Positions 19,638 through 30,594 of a stretch of 64,000 nucleotides of DNA are shown here, one piece after another. The position numbers and the translations under genes were made by a program. The notes beneath the pieces are model-generated. The model ran no database searches, had not been told where the DNA came from, and saw only the letters and a list, made by a program, of their open reading frames with translations. The stretch covers positions 124,001 to 188,000 of the forward strand of contig NZ_BSSU01000005.1 in assembly GCF_030161415.1 (NCBI RefSeq), given 5' to 3'. The stretch is from Thalassotalea eurytherma (GTDB taxonomy: Bacteria > Pseudomonadota > Gammaproteobacteria > Enterobacterales > Alteromonadaceae). Every line of letters starts with the position of its first letter. Within the stretch, counting starts at the first letter, position 1.

Positions 19638-20169
19638 GTTCAGTTAGTGTCATCTGTGTTGTGTTAAGGTCTACAATTAAGCCTGAGCCATACATGATAA
19701 AATCTTTTCCTTCGATCATGATGGTTTGATCTGAACTTAAAATATTCGTATTCAAATCAAGTTCTAAGTACTTTCCATGTATCTCTTGAACTAAACTGTC
19801 TTCATCTGTCGCAACAAGTTGCACGCGACTTTCAAGCCTAACCCTATTGTTATGATTCAATGTGCCATGTTTAGCGCTTACTTTCCATGGTGCAGATGTG
19901 TTTTTTGGATATAAGGTATAATTTGGCTCTGTAAAAAATGTTGTGTTGCTTTCATTGAAGTGCTCCATTTTCTCGGCATTAATGATGTGGGATAGTTTGC
20001 CATCAGCGAGATAAATATTGGTACTTAAAGATTCGGCAACATAATCAGGTAAAAGTTCCTCTACTTGATTGTTGGTACTAGGCGCTTTTTCGTGATGCCA
20101 TTGAAAAACACCATAGATACTAACACTTAATATAAAAACAATCAGAGAGAAGCTTGTCAGTTTGCTCAT
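19603..20169 (-). CDS. lptC: LPS export bitopic protein LptC
   Basis: A 188-aa protein with one N-terminal membrane anchor (about 5-24) and a periplasmic OstA-like domain. LptC joins LptBFG to LptA in the LPS export machine. Sequence conservation in this family is low, so the call rests on length, topology and position between kdsC (4-bp overlap) and lptA. Confidence 0.92.
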   Translation of the reverse strand: MSKLTSFSLIVFILSVSIYGVFQWHHEKAPSTNNQVEELLPDYVAESLSTNIYLADGKLSHIINAEKMEHFNESNTTFFTEPNYTLYPKNTSAPWKVSAKHGTLNHNNRVRLESRVQLVATDEDSLVQEIHGKYLELDLNTNILSSDQTIMIEGKDFIMYGSGLIVDLNTTQMTLTEHVQTIYKKITP

Positions 20170-20714
20170 ACACTAGCGCCTTTGGCATCATCGAGTGTGT
20201 TGTGTTGTTGCATGATTAAGTCACATAACTCACGTATTGCGCCAAAACCACCAGGTGTAAAGGTTACAAAGTCTGCCTTTGCTTTGACTAGAGGGTGTGC
20301 ATCGTTAACCGCTACGCCTAAACCGACGGCTTCAATACAAGCTAGATCGGGAATATCATCACCCACATAAGCAACCTCGTTTTTTGCTAAACCAAGTAAT
20401 TCAATAATATCATTCAATGCAGGCAATTTATCTTCTTGGCCTTGTACAATGTATTTGATATTTAGGGATTTCATTCGGTTAGAAACAATATTAGAGCGTC
20501 TGCCGGTAATAATACCGACATCGACACCAGAACTAATTAGCGCTTTTACCCCGAAGCCATCTTTTGTGTGAAACGCTTTTAATTCTTCGCCATCATTACC
20601 TAAATAAATGCGGCCATCAGAAAACACGCCGTCAACATCACACACTAAAAGTTTAATGTTCTTTGCTTTTTCAAGTACGTGGCTATCAACATCGCCATAT
20701 AGAGTATTGCTCAT
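20166..20714 (-). CDS. kdsC: 3-deoxy-D-manno-octulosonate 8-phosphate phosphatase KdsC
   Basis: A 182-aa HAD-family phosphatase without a cap domain, with the nucleophile motif CDVDGVFSDG and the acidic motif VGDDIPD. It makes KDO from KDO-8-phosphate for LPS inner core. ATG 20714 is preferred: AGGAG lies 9 nt upstream, inside the end of kdsD. An ATG at 20732 would overlap kdsD further and lacks a clear Shine-Dalgarno site. Confidence 0.95.
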   Translation of the reverse strand: MSNTLYGDVDSHVLEKAKNIKLLVCDVDGVFSDGRIYLGNDGEELKAFHTKDGFGVKALISSGVDVGIITGRRSNIVSNRMKSLNIKYIVQGQEDKLPALNDIIELLGLAKNEVAYVGDDIPDLACIEAVGLGVAVNDAHPLVKAKADFVTFTPGGFGAIRELCDLIMQQHNTLDDAKGASV

Positions 20715-20715
20715 T

Positions 20716-21681
20716 TTAAAGTACTCCTGCACTAAGTAAGTCGTGCATATTCATTGCACCAACAACTTGGTGTTGCTCGTCAACAATTATTAAACCATTA
20801 ATTTTTTTATCTTGCATAATTTTTAGTGCTTCTGCAGCTAACATTTCGCTATTAGCCACAACAGGGTTTTCAGTCATAACGGTCGTTATAGCGTCGTGAT
20901 GAATATCCGTTTTTGAATCGAGTACACGACGTAAATCACCATCGGTAAATAGACCGGTAAGCTTTTTGTCACTATTGACAACAGCGGTCATACCTAGCCC
21001 TTTAAGGCTCATTTGAACAAGTGCTTCTTTGATTTTTGCACTTTCATCGACAATAGGTAATCGCTCACCCGTATGCATAATATCAGTTAAGCGTAGCAGT
21101 AATCGTTTACCTAAGCTGCCGCCAGGGTGAGATAATGCAAAATCATCAGCGGTAAAACCACGCGCATTCAGCAGGGCTACAGCAATCGCATCGCCCATCA
21201 CTAAGGTAGCTGTTGTACTTGACGTAGGCGCTAGACCTAGTGGGCAGGCTTCTTGTTCCACTTGAATGCAGACATGTGTGTCCGCCAATTTAGCGAGGGT
21301 TGATGTTTCATTGCTACTCATAGCAATAAGTTTAGCGCCAATACGTTTTATTACTGGAGTAATCGATAAGACTTCAGCTGTTTCACCTGAATTTGAAATG
21401 CAAAGCACGACATCTTCAATGGTGATCATGCCGAGATCGCCATGACTCGCTTCACCAGGGTGGACAAAAAATGAGGGTGTCCCTGTACTTGCTAACGTCG
21501 CAGCTATTTTGCCACCAATATGACCTGATTTACCCATGCCAACGACAATAACACGACCTTTACAGTCGTACATGTACTGGCAGGCTTGAGCAAAGTTATC
21601 GTCTATGAATCGATGCAGGCCTACGACAGCTTGTTGCTCAATGTCGATGACATTTTTTGCTAGTTGTTTAAAGTCTTTCAT
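20716..21681 (-). CDS. kdsD: D-arabinose 5-phosphate isomerase KdsD
   Basis: A 321-aa protein with an N-terminal SIS sugar-isomerase domain (about 40-175, motifs GMGKSGHIGGKIAATLAS and HPGEASHGDLGM) and two C-terminal CBS domains (about 205-320). It converts ribulose-5-phosphate to arabinose-5-phosphate, the first committed step to KDO. It shares a transcript with kdsC and the lpt genes. Confidence 0.96.
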   Translation of the reverse strand: MKDFKQLAKNVIDIEQQAVVGLHRFIDDNFAQACQYMYDCKGRVIVVGMGKSGHIGGKIAATLASTGTPSFFVHPGEASHGDLGMITIEDVVLCISNSGETAEVLSITPVIKRIGAKLIAMSSNETSTLAKLADTHVCIQVEQEACPLGLAPTSSTTATLVMGDAIAVALLNARGFTADDFALSHPGGSLGKRLLLRLTDIMHTGERLPIVDESAKIKEALVQMSLKGLGMTAVVNSDKKLTGLFTDGDLRRVLDSKTDIHHDAITTVMTENPVVANSEMLAAEALKIMQDKKINGLIIVDEQHQVVGAMNMHDLLSAGVL

Positions 21682-21704
21682 TTATAAACCTTTAACTGAT
21701 GATG

Positions 21705-22685
21705 CTAAACAAATAACAGTATTTGGTAGCCAATAAAGCATGCCAATAGAACGGCACCTTTTGCACGTGTTACTCTAAATGCACCTTTCACTCTACTGAA
21801 GCATAAGGCGAAAAGTAATAGCGTGATTGCTAACATGATTGGCGCATCTTGGGTTGCAGCTTGTGCATCAATTTGACCCGGAGCAATCACCCCGGCTAAT
21901 GATAAAACAGCTAATATATTAAAGATATTCGAACCTATAATATTGCCAAGCGCTAAGTCATCTTCTTTTTTGATAATACTTGCGATACTCGCAGCAAGTT
22001 CAGGCAAACTTGTGCCAATCGCGATAATTGTTAAACCAATCACTAAATCACTTACGCCAAAAGCTTTAGCAATAAAGGTTGCTGAGTCAACTAAATAAGA
22101 AGCACTTAACGGTAATAGAATCAATCCGACAGCAAGCCATAAAAAAGACATCGGTTTACTTACAGGTTCAGGCACATCTGCTTCAGCTTCTGCGATATAA
22201 GGATCTTCTTCGCTCTTGTTATTGACTTGTTTTTTGCGTCGTATGGTTAGAAATAGTAGACCAAAGATATAAACGAAAAATAAAATAAGTAAGACGAGGC
22301 CCTCAACAAAACTGAAGTACTGATCCCATAATACGTAACAAGCTAACATAGTGATAGCAAGGATGAGAGGCAGCTCCTTTTTGATCGTATTGGACGATAC
22401 TTGTAAAGGTGCTAGCAATGCAGTGAGACCAAGAACTAATGCTATGTTAGTAATGTTTGAGCCGATAGCGTTACCAATAGCTGTATTTGGAGAACCTTGA
22501 AGCGATGCTGTGGCGGCAACCATCATCTCAGGTGCGGAAGAGCCCATTGCAACAATTGTTAGGCCGATTACCATTGGTGAAATGCCGTAATTTCTCGCAA
22601 TAGAAGATGCGCCAAAAACGAATTTATCGGCACTCCATACTAAAAATACTAACGACACAATTAAAATTAAACACTGTACTAACAT
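21705..22685 (-). CDS. yrbG: YrbG-type calcium/sodium antiporter
   Basis: A 326-aa inner-membrane protein of the CaCA superfamily with about ten helices in two inverted halves. The alpha-repeat motifs GSSAPEMMVA and GTSLPELAAS each carry the acidic ion ligand. A charged cytoplasmic loop (about 148-175) separates the halves. It is the first gene of the yrbG-kdsD-kdsC-lpt run and diverges from mlaF, as in E. coli. Confidence 0.93.
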   Translation of the reverse strand: MLVQCLILIVSLVFLVWSADKFVFGASSIARNYGISPMVIGLTIVAMGSSAPEMMVAATASLQGSPNTAIGNAIGSNITNIALVLGLTALLAPLQVSSNTIKKELPLILAITMLACYVLWDQYFSFVEGLVLLILFFVYIFGLLFLTIRRKKQVNNKSEEDPYIAEAEADVPEPVSKPMSFLWLAVGLILLPLSASYLVDSATFIAKAFGVSDLVIGLTIIAIGTSLPELAASIASIIKKEDDLALGNIIGSNIFNILAVLSLAGVIAPGQIDAQAATQDAPIMLAITLLLFALCFSRVKGAFRVTRAKGAVLLACFIGYQILLFV

Positions 22686-22954
22686 GTAAATCCCCTTTTA
22701 GTAGGCGAATTGTCGCTTCTTGTGCTTGAAAACGAAAGTAGAATTCTAATTTTCTTACGAAAAAAATACATATTTAGCTGTTTTGTGATGAAAAAATCAT
22801 CTTGTAACGTACTAACACCTGAAAATTGTTGAAATTATTTTCTTTCAAATGATTTATACATATTTAATTACGATTTTATTGTGCAGGGAGTCTCGCCCTA
22901 AGGTAGAATTCGCTTCGTATGAAAAAATGAAACATTGATGTTAAGATTGGATTT
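22686..22954. promoter_or_regulatory. Divergent promoter region between yrbG and mlaF
   Basis: 269 bp of AT-rich DNA between the divergent starts of the KDO/Lpt and Mla operons. Both transcripts must start here or nearby. I see no hairpin, operator or small gene that I can name. A single -10/-35 pair cannot be chosen with confidence. Confidence 0.5.
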
Positions 22955-23758
22955 ATGACAGATATTTTAGTTGATATTAAAAATATGACGTTCAAAAGGG
23001 AAGAGCGGACTATTTATGAGAATATCAATATATCTATTCCCAAAGGTAAAGTTACCGCCATTATGGGCCCTAGCGGAATAGGTAAAACAACATTATTAAG
23101 ATTGATAGGTGGTCAATTAAAACCTCAGTCTGGTGATATTCTATTCGACGGTCAAAATATTCCTACTTTGAGTAGAAGTCGTTTATATGACGTGCGAAAA
23201 CGTATGAGCATGCTATTTCAAAGTGGTGCTTTGTTTTCAGAGATGAATGTGTTTGACAATATTGCCTTTCCTATAAGAGAACACACGCAATTAACTGACG
23301 ACATTATTGAGAAAATGGTGTTAATGAAATTGCAGGCAGTAGGTTTACGGGGTGCAAAGGATTTAAAGCCAAGTGAGCTTTCTGGCGGTATGGCAAGAAG
23401 AGCGGCATTAGCTCGTTCGATTGCACTTGATCCTGAATTAATTATGTATGACGAGCCTTTTGCCGGACAAGATCCTATTTCTATGGGAGTGATTGTTCGT
23501 TTGATTAAATCGCTAAATGAAGCGCTTGGTTTAACGTCAATTGTTGTCTCGCATGACGTCACTGAAGTGATGAGTATTGCCGATTATATTTATATTATTG
23601 CTGAGCAAAAAGTTATTGGGCAGGGCACAGCGCAAGAAATCAGAAACCAAACGTCAGGCTTAGTTAATCAGTTTGTTCAAGGTGAAGCAGATGGCCCAGT
23701 TCCTTTTCATTTCCCAGCAAAAGGTTTGAAGGAAGAGTTGTTGAAGGTGACCAAATAA
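22955..23758 (+). CDS. mlaF: Phospholipid ABC transporter ATP-binding protein MlaF
   Basis: A 267-aa ABC ATPase with Walker [10 protein letters not shown], signature [14 protein letters not shown] and Walker [12 protein letters not shown]. With MlaE, MlaD and MlaB it forms the inner-membrane complex that exchanges phospholipids with periplasmic MlaC to keep outer-membrane lipid asymmetry. Its stop overlaps the mlaE start by 1 bp. Confidence 0.96.
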   Translation: MTDILVDIKNMTFKREERTIYENINISIPKGKVTAIMGPSGIGKTTLLRLIGGQLKPQSGDILFDGQNIPTLSRSRLYDVRKRMSMLFQSGALFSEMNVFDNIAFPIREHTQLTDDIIEKMVLMKLQAVGLRGAKDLKPSELSGGMARRAALARSIALDPELIMYDEPFAGQDPISMGVIVRLIKSLNEALGLTSIVVSHDVTEVMSIADYIYIIAEQKVIGQGTAQEIRNQTSGLVNQFVQGEADGPVPFHFPAKGLKEELLKVTK

Positions 23759-24534
23759 TGGAATCAATATTACGACTTGGTCAATCAACGGTTAGCGTAT
23801 TCTCTGGTTTAGGCCGTGCTGTGATTATGCTGATGTCTGCGTTATTGCATGTACCTAACTTTAAAAAAGGCTATCCACTGCTTGTTAAGCAACTTTATGC
23901 TGTGGGTAGTTTATCGCTCATTATTATTGTTGTTTCTGGTGGTTTTATCGGCATGGTATTGGCCCTTCAAGGTTATACCATATTGGTTGATTATGGTGCT
24001 GAAGCAAGCTTAGGTCCAATGGTGGCATTATCATTGTTACGAGAGCTTGGCCCTGTGGTCGCAGCGTTGCTTTTTGCTGGTAGAGCAGGATCCTCATTAA
24101 CGGCAGAAATCGGTTTAATGAAAGCAACAGAGCAACTTTCGAGCATGGAGATGATGGCTGTAGATCCATTGCGACGTGTGATAGCGCCACGTTTTTGGGC
24201 TGGCTTTATTGCAATGCCTTTACTGGCGGCTATTTTTTCAATGGTTGGTATTTTAGGTGCCCATTTGGTGGGTGTTGACTGGTTAGGTGTTGACTCAGGT
24301 ACGTTTTGGTCAATGATGCAGTCGCAGGTTGAATTCGGTAAAGACATTATGAACGGCATGATTAAAAGCGTTGTGTTCGCGTTCGTGGTGACTTGGATAG
24401 CTGTTTATAAAGGTTATGACTGTGAACCAACATCGGAAGGCATTAGTCGTGCGACGACTTCTACGGTAGTGCAGTCGTCATTATTAGTTTTAGGTTTAGA
24501 TTTTGTACTAACCGCATTAATGTTTGCGCGTTAG
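23758..24534 (+). CDS. mlaE: Phospholipid ABC transporter permease MlaE
   Basis: A 258-aa inner-membrane permease of the MlaE/YrbE family with about five to six helices and the conserved block [20 protein letters not shown] followed by [11 protein letters not shown]. It is the transmembrane part of the Mla complex. It is translationally coupled to mlaF and is followed 15 bp later by mlaD. Confidence 0.96.
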   Translation: MESILRLGQSTVSVFSGLGRAVIMLMSALLHVPNFKKGYPLLVKQLYAVGSLSLIIIVVSGGFIGMVLALQGYTILVDYGAEASLGPMVALSLLRELGPVVAALLFAGRAGSSLTAEIGLMKATEQLSSMEMMAVDPLRRVIAPRFWAGFIAMPLLAAIFSMVGILGAHLVGVDWLGVDSGTFWSMMQSQVEFGKDIMNGMIKSVVFAFVVTWIAVYKGYDCEPTSEGISRATTSTVVQSSLLVLGLDFVLTALMFAR

Positions 24535-24549
24535 AGGATAGGTGAAGAC

Positions 24550-25020
24550 ATGGTGTCAAAAAAAGTTGAATTTATTGTAGGTCTGTTTGTCGCATTAGGG
24601 TTGGCAGCAATTTTAGCATTGTCATTAAAAGTGGCTGATAGTGGTTTCTCAGGCAATGGTACAACGTATCAGTTGTATGCAAAGTTTGAAAACATTGGTG
24701 GCTTAAAAGTTCGTTCGCCAATCAAAGTTGGTGGCGTGGTTATTGGCCGTGTTAGTGATATTAGTTTAGATAGTGAAGATTTTACCCCTGTCGTGACACT
24801 CGATATTTTTGAAGAATATGACAATTTTTCTGAAGCTACGTCGGTCTCTATCTTAACGTCGGGTTTATTAGGCGAACAATATTTAGGTTTACAACCAGGT
24901 TTTATTGACGAGTCACTTGAAATATTGCAACCGGGTGACTACATCGAAGATACAAAATCAGCATTAGTGCTAGAAGAGTTAATTGGGCAATTTTTATTTA
25001 GCCAAGGAAGTGGTGACTAG
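24550..25020 (+). CDS. mlaD: Mla substrate-binding protein MlaD (MCE domain)
   Basis: A 156-aa protein with one N-terminal membrane anchor (about 7-27) and one MCE domain (about 38-118, motif GGLKVRSPIKVGGVVIGRV). MlaD forms a hexameric ring with a lipid pore on the periplasmic face of MlaFEB. The C-terminal helix is somewhat shorter than in E. coli. Confidence 0.95.
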   Translation: MVSKKVEFIVGLFVALGLAAILALSLKVADSGFSGNGTTYQLYAKFENIGGLKVRSPIKVGGVVIGRVSDISLDSEDFTPVVTLDIFEEYDNFSEATSVSILTSGLLGEQYLGLQPGFIDESLEILQPGDYIEDTKSALVLEELIGQFLFSQGSGD

Positions 25021-25028
25021 AGAGAGTT

Positions 25029-25673
25029 ATGAAAAAGTTAAGTGGATTACTAATCGGGGCTTTACTAAGTATTCAAGTTTTTGCATCAGAAGTAAGTAAA
25101 GAAAACCCTTATCAAATGATTGAAGAAGTGGCAGATATCACCTTTAAGCGTGTCGCAAGCTCGCAAAGTGATATTCGTGCTAACCCTAATTTGTTAAAAG
25201 ATGTTGTACGTGAAGAATTAATTCCTTACGTAGACTATCGCTACGCCGCATTAAAAGTGCTTGGTACGAATTTAAAGAAAATCGATAAAAAGGATTTGAA
25301 CGAGTTCATTCCTGTTTTTAAAGAGTACTTAATTACTTCTTACGGCCAAGTATTTACTATGTACAATAACCAAGAAGTTAAATTTGAACCGGCAAAGTCA
25401 ACAGCGAACAAAAAAATTGTTGCAGTGCAAACCTTGGTTATTGAGCCAGGTCGGGAACCTATTAGTATTGCTTTTAAGGTGAGAAAAAACCGTAAAACCA
25501 ATGAGTGGCGCGCGTTTGATATGATTGCAGAAGGCGTGAGTTTATTGGACTCTAAGCAAGCTGAATTGAGTTCTTTGGTGCGCCAAAAAGGCTTACCTTA
25601 TGTTACTAAGCTTTTGAAAGAAAAGAGCTTGCAAGATATTTCATATAGTAACAGCGTAGAATTACCAAACTAA
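25029..25673 (+). CDS. mlaC: Periplasmic phospholipid-binding protein MlaC
   Basis: A 214-aa soluble periplasmic shuttle with a signal peptide (about 1-19, ending VFA) and the MlaC/Ttg2D fold, carrying phospholipid between MlaA at the outer membrane and MlaFEDB. It shares 1 bp with mlaB and lies 8 bp behind mlaD. Confidence 0.95.
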   Translation: MKKLSGLLIGALLSIQVFASEVSKENPYQMIEEVADITFKRVASSQSDIRANPNLLKDVVREELIPYVDYRYAALKVLGTNLKKIDKKDLNEFIPVFKEYLITSYGQVFTMYNNQEVKFEPAKSTANKKIVAVQTLVIEPGREPISIAFKVRKNRKTNEWRAFDMIAEGVSLLDSKQAELSSLVRQKGLPYVTKLLKEKSLQDISYSNSVELPN

Positions 25674-25984
25674 TGTCAACACTTACGATTAAACAACAAG
25701 GTAGTATTTTTGAGCTTGCCGGTTCATTAAACCGCCATAGTGTGCCTGATATTCATAAAAAACATTTGCAGAGTATTTGTGAGCAGCAAAGCTGTACCCT
25801 TGATTTTTCACAAATTCAAGATGTCGATACTGCCGGTTTAGCATGGGTATTATTAGTTGTTGAAAAGGCGCAAAAGCGTCAATGTGAAATAAACTTTATT
25901 AACTTGCCTCAAGATATGGTTAAATTAGCAAAATTAAGCGCTGTTGATACCTTATTCCCCAGCCAAGAAACAACCGCAAGTTAA
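25673..25984 (+). CDS. mlaB: MlaB, STAS-domain subunit of the Mla transporter
   Basis: A 103-aa cytoplasmic STAS-domain protein with the anti-sigma-antagonist-like motif DFSQIQDVDTAGLAW. In E. coli, MlaB binds MlaF and is needed for assembly and activity of the complex. Position and length are standard. Confidence 0.92.
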   Translation: MSTLTIKQQGSIFELAGSLNRHSVPDIHKKHLQSICEQQSCTLDFSQIQDVDTAGLAWVLLVVEKAQKRQCEINFINLPQDMVKLAKLSAVDTLFPSQETTAS

Positions 25985-25995
25985 GAGGAATTATT

Positions 25996-27536
<1,541 letters not shown>

Positions 27537-27560
27537 AGCCTATTTTATCTAGCATTAATA

Positions 27561-27595
27561 AAATCCCTAAGTTGAAAAGCTTGGGGATTTTTTTT
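27561..27595 (+). terminator. murA terminator
   Basis: An 11-bp stem with one G-U pair (27561-27571 with 27580-27590, 8-nt loop) is followed by a T run. It also separates murA from the convergent bacteriocin export operon, whose last stop is at 27594. Confidence 0.9.
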
Positions 27596-29726
27596 AGCTA
27601 GCTGTTTGGCTAATATTATTTGCTAAATGGCTTAATTGCCCATTGTTTAATTCAAATACTTGGTCTGCCATACTAATGGTTTCCTGACGGTGAGCAATCA
27701 TCACCCGAGTCATTGGCAAGTGTTGTATTTGTTCACTAATTTTGGCTTCGTTATCTTTATCTAAGTGGCTTGTGGCTTCATCCATAAATAGTACGCAAGG
27801 TGACTGATAAAGTGCTCGTGCAAGTAACAGTCGCTGAACTTGCCCACCAGATAGGTTTGCGCCCATATCGCCAACTAATGAGTTATAGCCCATTGTCATG
27901 TTGGCTATGTCATCATGAATTGCTGCTAAGTGAGCACATTGTTCTATTTTTAAATAGTTAGGTTGAGGATCAAAAAAACTAATGTTATCGGCGATAGAGC
28001 CTGCTAGTAAGGTATCATCTTGCATTACTGCTGCTATATGTTTTCGGTAATTTTTTAAGCCAAGTTGAGTAATGTCTTTACCATCAAGTAGCACCTTTCC
28101 GGAAGTGGGTTTTAATAACCCAAGCATGATTTTCATTAATGTTGTTTTACCCGCACCAGAAGGGCCGGTTATCGCGATCGAATCACCACTGTTTAGGGAA
28201 AGGTTTATATTAGCTAAGATGTTTTGTTGATCATTTCCATATCGAAAAGAAATATTCTCTAGCGTTAGCTGGCCCTTAGCTTCAATGATTTGTATTGTCC
28301 CCTCTCTATGTTCTTCTTGTTTTGTTAAGGCGATATCGGCAATTCTATCTAGATGAAGTCGCATCATTTTAAATTGAATGATTTGCTCTATTAAATTTGC
28401 AAATCTAGATGTTAGTTGGTTTTTATAAGCAATAAAGGCCAGTACCATACCTACTGTTAAGCTATTTTCCATCACCATGATGGCTGCTAAGTAGATCACT
28501 ATTACATTTTCTAAACCAAACAGTAACTTATTAAAAGAATCAAAACTGATATTCAGTCTACCTAAGCGAATTTCGCTGTTAATGACGTCTGCATAGCGGT
28601 TTTGCCAAATCCCTTGGCGTTGTGATTCGTTGCTAAACAGCTTTATGGTTTGCATACCACGCACGCTTTCGAGAAAGTTGGATTGTTCTTTTGCTGATGT
28701 TTGGATCAGTTCTTCGGTTGCTTGATGTAATGGACGATATAGGGCTAAACGAGCAATGGTATAAAGTGCGATTGCACACAATACTACAGCAGTTAGTTTT
28801 AAGGAATAAAGCGCCATCATTATCAGGACGGTAATAGCCATGAAGCCATCAACAAAGGTTTCAACAAAACCAGTGGTAATGCGCTCTCGTATTTGTGTAA
28901 GTGAACCAAAGCGAGAAACAATGTCGCCAACATGGCGCGATTCAAAATAGTTCATAGGTAAACGCAATAGGTGCCTAAGTAAGTTCACGCCCATTTGCAT
29001 ATTTAGCACACTAGAAACTCGTAACACCAGCCAACTTCTTACTGCGTGGGTAATGGTTGAAATTATCGCAATAAGCGCAAAACCTAACGCTAAAATTGTT
29101 AAGAGTGAATCGTCATAGCTAACAAGCACTTCATCGACCACCCATTGCATATAATATGGGGTCATTAAAGCGAAAACCTGAAGCGTTAAGGACAACCCAA
29201 CTAACTTTACAAGGCTCAATTTAAGTCCTGAAATAGAGCTCCATAGCTGGGAGAGTTTCATTTGAGATTTTTCTTTTTTCTTCTCAAATTTACTGGTTGG
29301 TGTGAGCTCTAAACAAATACCTGTAAAGTGTTTGCTAAACTCTTTTACATTTAAAATGCGTTTGCCAACAGCGGGGTCATTGATTGAAAATTTTGCAGTG
29401 CTCCCTTTACCTGAAACTTTGGTTAAAACGACAAAGTGGTTCATGTCCCAGTGCAAGATACAAGGCGTTTGAAGTTTATGAACTTCATCAATCGGGCATT
29501 GTAAGGCTCGACTAGCTAACTCTAAGTGATCACCTAGCTCGATGAGTTGCTGGAGGTTCATTCCTTTTATGTCGGCTGAATATTTTTTTCTTATGGTAGG
29601 TAGATCAATATCGCGACCGCAGTAGCAAGCGATCATCGCCATTGACGCTAGGCCACATTCAGCGATTTCTGTCTGGAGGATAAGTGGAGTATTTTTTACT
29701 AGATTAAAATTTAAAGTAGAGGTCAT
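27594..29726 (-). CDS. Bacteriocin-processing ABC exporter with C39 peptidase (module 1)
   Basis: A 710-aa inner-membrane exporter of the CvaB/LagD type. The N-terminal C39 peptidase has Cys24 (AECGLA), His97 (DMNHFVVL) and Asp117 (INDP), which cut double-glycine leaders. A six-helix ABC membrane domain (about 165-450) and an ATPase domain follow, with Walker A GPSGAGKTT, signature LSGGQVQRLLLARAL and Walker B CVLFMDEATS. Substrates are probably the two GG-leader peptides just upstream. It is closely similar along its whole length to the exporter at 33204-35381. It is the last gene of a five-gene operon. Confidence 0.95.
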   Translation of the reverse strand: MTSTLNFNLVKNTPLILQTEIAECGLASMAMIACYCGRDIDLPTIRKKYSADIKGMNLQQLIELGDHLELASRALQCPIDEVHKLQTPCILHWDMNHFVVLTKVSGKGSTAKFSINDPAVGKRILNVKEFSKHFTGICLELTPTSKFEKKKEKSQMKLSQLWSSISGLKLSLVKLVGLSLTLQVFALMTPYYMQWVVDEVLVSYDDSLLTILALGFALIAIISTITHAVRSWLVLRVSSVLNMQMGVNLLRHLLRLPMNYFESRHVGDIVSRFGSLTQIRERITTGFVETFVDGFMAITVLIMMALYSLKLTAVVLCAIALYTIARLALYRPLHQATEELIQTSAKEQSNFLESVRGMQTIKLFSNESQRQGIWQNRYADVINSEIRLGRLNISFDSFNKLLFGLENVIVIYLAAIMVMENSLTVGMVLAFIAYKNQLTSRFANLIEQIIQFKMMRLHLDRIADIALTKQEEHREGTIQIIEAKGQLTLENISFRYGNDQQNILANINLSLNSGDSIAITGPSGAGKTTLMKIMLGLLKPTSGKVLLDGKDITQLGLKNYRKHIAAVMQDDTLLAGSIADNISFFDPQPNYLKIEQCAHLAAIHDDIANMTMGYNSLVGDMGANLSGGQVQRLLLARALYQSPCVLFMDEATSHLDKDNEAKISEQIQHLPMTRVMIAHRQETISMADQVFELNNGQLSHLANNISQTAS

Positions 29727-29732
29727 GAGGTC

Positions 29733-29990
29733 TCACTTTCTGCGGAAAGCATATGCGCAAACAATTATCGAAATCATGCACGCAATTGCTCCGATAATTT
29801 CAATTTGTTGAGTCGAGGCTCCAATTATTTCCGAAAAAAAATATAATATGACTAGAATCATTACAACTGTAAAAACTATTTGAAGTGTTGCTAATTTCAA
29901 CCTTTGTGCAATTGGCTGAGGACTTTTTCTTTTAGATTCTTCTATGCAAATAATAATGATTGAACAAACTAATAAGATAATTAAAGACAT
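29733..29990 (-). CDS. Small three-helix membrane protein, candidate immunity protein (module 1)
   Basis: An 85-aa protein with about three membrane segments (near 1-14, 30-52 and 60-80) and a basic loop between the first two. It matches no family that I recognise. It sits between the bacteriocin peptide genes and the exporter, where immunity genes of class II bacteriocin operons usually lie, and it has the size and topology of such proteins. The role is inferred from position only. The equivalent slot in module 2 holds an unrelated 132-aa membrane protein, as expected when each immunity protein matches its own toxin. Confidence 0.6.
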   Translation of the reverse strand: MSLIILLVCSIIIICIEESKRKSPQPIAQRLKLATLQIVFTVVMILVILYFFSEIIGASTQQIEIIGAIACMISIIVCAYAFRRK

Positions 29991-30037
29991 AAGCTTTCCG
30001 TCAGTAAAGCCCTCTATAAAAAAGGGCTGTAATAATT

Positions 30038-30229
30038 TTATGCGCAGTTTGGATTATTTACGCATTCGGTGGCAGCTTTTTGTGCTGCCTCTTCACGTTC
30101 TTTTTTACTCTGTTGGTAATTGTTATATGCTTTTTTTGCTAGACTACCTATTGCAATACCAATAGCTATTCCGGCTAGAAAGCCTCCGCCATTTACCTGG
30201 CCAATTTCTTTTGGGGTTAATTGTTTCAT
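30038..30229 (-). CDS. Double-glycine leader bacteriocin/microcin precursor 1a
   Basis: A 63-aa precursor with leader MKQLTPKEIGQVNGG (residues 1-15), a class II double-glycine leader cut by C39 peptidases. The predicted 48-aa mature peptide starts with a glycine-rich hydrophobic helix with small-residue spacing (AGIAIGIAIGS), then a charged helix and a C-terminal pair CVNNPNC that could form a disulfide. AAAGGTAG precedes the ATG. It is probably a pore-forming antibacterial peptide. Target and immunity partner are not shown by the sequence. Confidence 0.8.
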   Translation of the reverse strand: MKQLTPKEIGQVNGGGFLAGIAIGIAIGSLAKKAYNNYQQSKKEREEAAQKAATECVNNPNCA

Positions 30230-30246
30230 AGTTTTCTACCTTTCAA

Positions 30247-30426
30247 TTAGTCTTGAACAAACCAAGAAGCTACTGCACCTATAGCTATACCTGCGGCCTC
30301 TTGAACTTTTTTGTTTTTAGCTACTTTTGTAGCAAGTTGTCCTGCTCTGACAATTAAAATTACTGCAGCTACGGGTAATACACCACCATTCACTTCTTTT
30401 ACTTCATTTATGCTTAGTTCACGCAT
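30247..30426 (-). CDS. Double-glycine leader bacteriocin/microcin precursor 1b
   Basis: A 59-aa precursor with leader MRELSINEVKEVNGG and a predicted 44-aa mature peptide: hydrophobic helix, basic middle (TKVAKNKKV), and a second helix with AGIAIGAVASW. The ATG at 30426 is chosen because GGAG lies 6 nt upstream; an upstream ATG at 30501 would put 25 residues before a normal leader. The leader is near-identical in pattern to that of the peptide at 36141-36338 (MRELNVKELELVNGG). Together with precursor 1a it may form a two-peptide bacteriocin. Confidence 0.8.
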   Translation of the reverse strand: MRELSINEVKEVNGGVLPVAAVILIVRAGQLATKVAKNKKVQEAAGIAIGAVASWFVQD

Positions 30427-30594
30427 AACTTTCTCCATGTAATGAACACATTTATTCCGTTTTGTGTTCGTGTTGTTGCTAATTATAAAATTAGCGTTCA
30501 TTTGACTAATTTAAGCTTCAAGATGAATTTATTAAACTAGCCTTTCCTTTTTCAAACCTCGCAATAAACTCCATTTTCGAGATTAGAAAATATT

